Positions 62,504 through 64,000 of a DNA stretch of 64,000 nt are shown here, piece by piece. This stretch comes from Platynereis dumerilii (Eukaryota > Annelida > Polychaeta > Phyllodocida > Nereididae). The notes below the pieces were generated by a model, which was not told the DNA's origin, did not search any database, and was given only the letters and a program-made list of their open reading frames with translations. The position numbers and the translations under genes were made by a program. The stretch is from NCBI GenBank assembly GCA_026936325.1, contig JAPTHN010000012.1, forward strand, positions 34,792,537 to 34,856,536, in the 5' to 3' direction. Position 1 is the stretch's first letter. Each line of letters begins with the position of its first letter.

Positions 62504-62866
62504 GCGTGTGTGTGTGTTTGTGTTTTACGCCTCTGCAGCACCTTATTGGGCTGTATCGAGGCTTACTAGGGTGTTATTTGTCTTCGTTTATTTTCCTCAT
62601 ATTTTGTAGTATGTCTGTGTTTGGTATAGAAATGTGATTATGTTTTCTGGCTTGTCTACGAGAAGTCGAAGTGGATTTGTTGGGAGAAGTGCATTTCTTT
62701 GTGTTTGAAAATCTCTACAATCCTTTAGGATGTGTTTGATTGTGAGGGGACATTGGCATTTCTCAAAAATCAGGACTGGGTCAAGTTGAGTTGCCGTATG
62801 ATGGTGCTCATATCGTGAAGCCATCAGATAAATGCTCTGCAATCGAGCAACTGACACCATTTGTTT
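62504..62866 (-). mobile_element. 5'-truncated LINE, 3' end with ORF2 C-terminus
   Basis: On the minus strand, codons in 62860-62597 give the C-terminal tail of a non-LTR retrotransposon ORF2. A CxC...H...C knuckle lies within KCQCPLTIKHILKDCRDF, followed by PENIITFLYQTQTYYKI and a stop. This layout is typical of RNase H-bearing Jockey/I-group LINEs. The 3' UTR follows (GGTGCTGCAGAGGCGTAAAA) and ends in an ACAA/CA microsatellite at about 62504-62522. Most of ORF2 and all of ORF1 are missing, as in ordinary 5' truncation. Confidence 0.82.
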
Positions 62867-63050
62867 TGTGAGCCAGTATGTGCTTGCGGAGAAATGGAAT
62901 TTTTAAACTTGGCAAACTTCATATAACTTTATTTTGCTGCAATGAGCTGATGGGATTGGACCTTCTGGAGGTGCAGTATTTGCATAATGGGCTTTCATTT
63001 TTCTCTGTGACCAAAAATAGCACTGGGTCAAATATATGAGATTAATATAT

Positions 63051-63213
63051 GATGAGATCATTATAAAAGTCTCTTAGAGTCTGAAATGTAGCTTACCAAA
63101 GATTTCAGCCACATTTCTTGGCTTTCCTCAGTGTTATGCCATGAGAGGTGGCTATAAGCTTTGGTAAGCTAAATTTCAGACTCTGAGAGACTATTATAAT
63201 TATCTCATATATG
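63051..63213. repeat. Near-perfect hairpin, palindromic MITE
   Basis: Arms of about 75 bp: AGAGTCTGAAATGTAGCTTA against TAAGCTAAATTTCAGACTCT, extending outward to GAGATCATTATAAAAGTCTC against GAGACTATTATAATTATCTC, with a loop of about 15 bp at 63125. The flanks GGGTCAAATATA and GGATCAAATATA suggest a duplicated target, but the exact ends are unclear. The related stretch near 58095 lacks it. Confidence 0.75.
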
Positions 63214-63520
63214 GAATACTCAGAGTCAGGATCAAATATACATTGGTTTATGTATGTGATGTTCACAGCTATCTATTGTTAACTTTTTGAATGTTGCTGA
63301 CATTCATGTAAATTGCAGTGATAGTTTCAGTTGCATCCCAGTGAGCAATTTTAATAATCTTTACTCTATTTGCCTTCAGGGAGATATGATCTGATCATCA
63401 AATGCCATCAAACTCCTCTGGATTGTTACAAGAAGCATGAAGGGCACAGTTAGCCCCGAGGGGAGCAATGTACATTAGATCGCTGACCCTGGTGGTGGTG
63501 CAGACCACTCTTTCCAAACT

Positions 63521-63595
63521 GGATTACCAGACCAGAAACAGAATTACCGGATCAGAAACAGAATTACCGGATCAGAAACAGAATTAGCGGATCAG
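63521..63595. repeat. 20-bp minisatellite, about four copies
   Basis: GGATCAGAAACAGAATTACC repeats head to tail with one or two changes per copy. Confidence 0.92.
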
Positions 63596-64000
63596 CATTG
63601 TGATCCAGTACAAGGGCAGTCCACACTGGTGAATAGGACAAAGCTAGGGATAAATCTCTAAATTGTCCCAAGGCAGTCTTCATAATGAGATAAATCAAGC
63701 GATAGTGGACAAGTCTGCAGCAGACCCAAGTGCGGCAAAGCATGTGTTTTATTTGTGTGAACAAACTCAAGTAAAAGTTAACTCTATTTGCTCTGTTACG
63801 TATCCTGTATGCATGGCTGGTATGAGATCACCGGTATCGTGTTAAGACGGCGCCACAGTGCATGCTGAATGTGGCTGCCTGCTAGTATGAAGGCCTAAAA
63901 AAACATTTTGAGACAATTAAACAAAGTGTCAACAACTTCTTTACTGCAATTTCAACAAGTATGAGTTTCTGTAGCAGGACAGGAAAACGTGGCTAATATA
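63596..64000. other. Window end, no gene seen
   Basis: Short overlapping frames on both strands only; no recognisable element. Confidence 0.4.

Noticed and set aside
63521-63595. CRISPR array
   Set aside because: The 20-bp units are directly adjacent with no spacers; it is a minisatellite in an animal genome.

Overview
The window looks like AT-rich, intron-scale nuclear DNA of an animal. tRNA-derived SINE sequence, non-LTR and LTR retroelement traces, many hAT and Tc1/mariner-like MITEs, (TCTA)n/(TCAA)n microsatellites and the absence of long open frames all point to a metazoan. A marine invertebrate is most likely, perhaps a deuterostome or mollusc; that last step is inference. I find no convincing intact protein gene, no rRNA and no functional tRNA. 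The longest open frame is 132 codons and shows no recognisable domain.

The main organising feature is a large head-to-tail duplication. Unit A (1-26127), unit B (26128-45961) and unit C (from 45962) start in the same phase, giving periods of about 26.1 and 19.8 kb. Unit C follows the others only to about 52980. The rest of the window (52980-64000) holds older, more diverged duplications: 52000-52980 with 58740-60270, 55700-56340 with 60430-61020, and 57750-58430 with 62900-63350. Inside A and B a further duplication gives two related blocks each (A: about 8020-10300 and 13515-16500; B: about 32995-35290 and 38400-41205). Below that lie decayed monomers of roughly 130-150 bp (6350-6700, 12880-13330, 59490-59900) and about 400 bp (20745, 21147). 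The locus has been expanding by tandem duplication for a long time.

Because most sequence is present two or three times, young insertions can be read directly against empty sister sites. Unit A gained a 1.3-kb hAT element (1916-3250) and a 1.9-kb long-inverted-repeat element (22852-24718). Unit B gained a solo LTR (29436-29899), a tRNA-derived SINE (42978-43164), a 315-bp element (43855-44169) and a hAT MITE (45418-45689). Unit C gained a 165-bp MITE (50422-50586). Other insertions include a Chapaev-like element (18186-19665), a mariner-like MITE (52285-52676), a hAT MITE containing a nested 1.6-kb palindromic element (53001-54922), an 8-bp-TSD MITE rich in CRE-like palindromes (56726-56986), a LINE 3' end (62504-62866) and a near-perfect hairpin (63051-63213). 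A mariner-like MITE shared by all three units (about 1606, 28442, 48237) and two hairpins shared by A and B are older than the duplication.

Similarity among units is mosaic. B and C are closest over about 46-48.8 kb, and A and C over about 49-50.3 kb. This suggests gene conversion or unequal crossing-over. The closest thing to a gene is a transcription-unit-like module at 3748-4980 (copies in B and C) with CCAAT/TATA motifs, a short ATG-led frame ending at a splice-donor-like site, and an acidic glycine-rich open frame followed by AATAAA. Its coding status is unproven.
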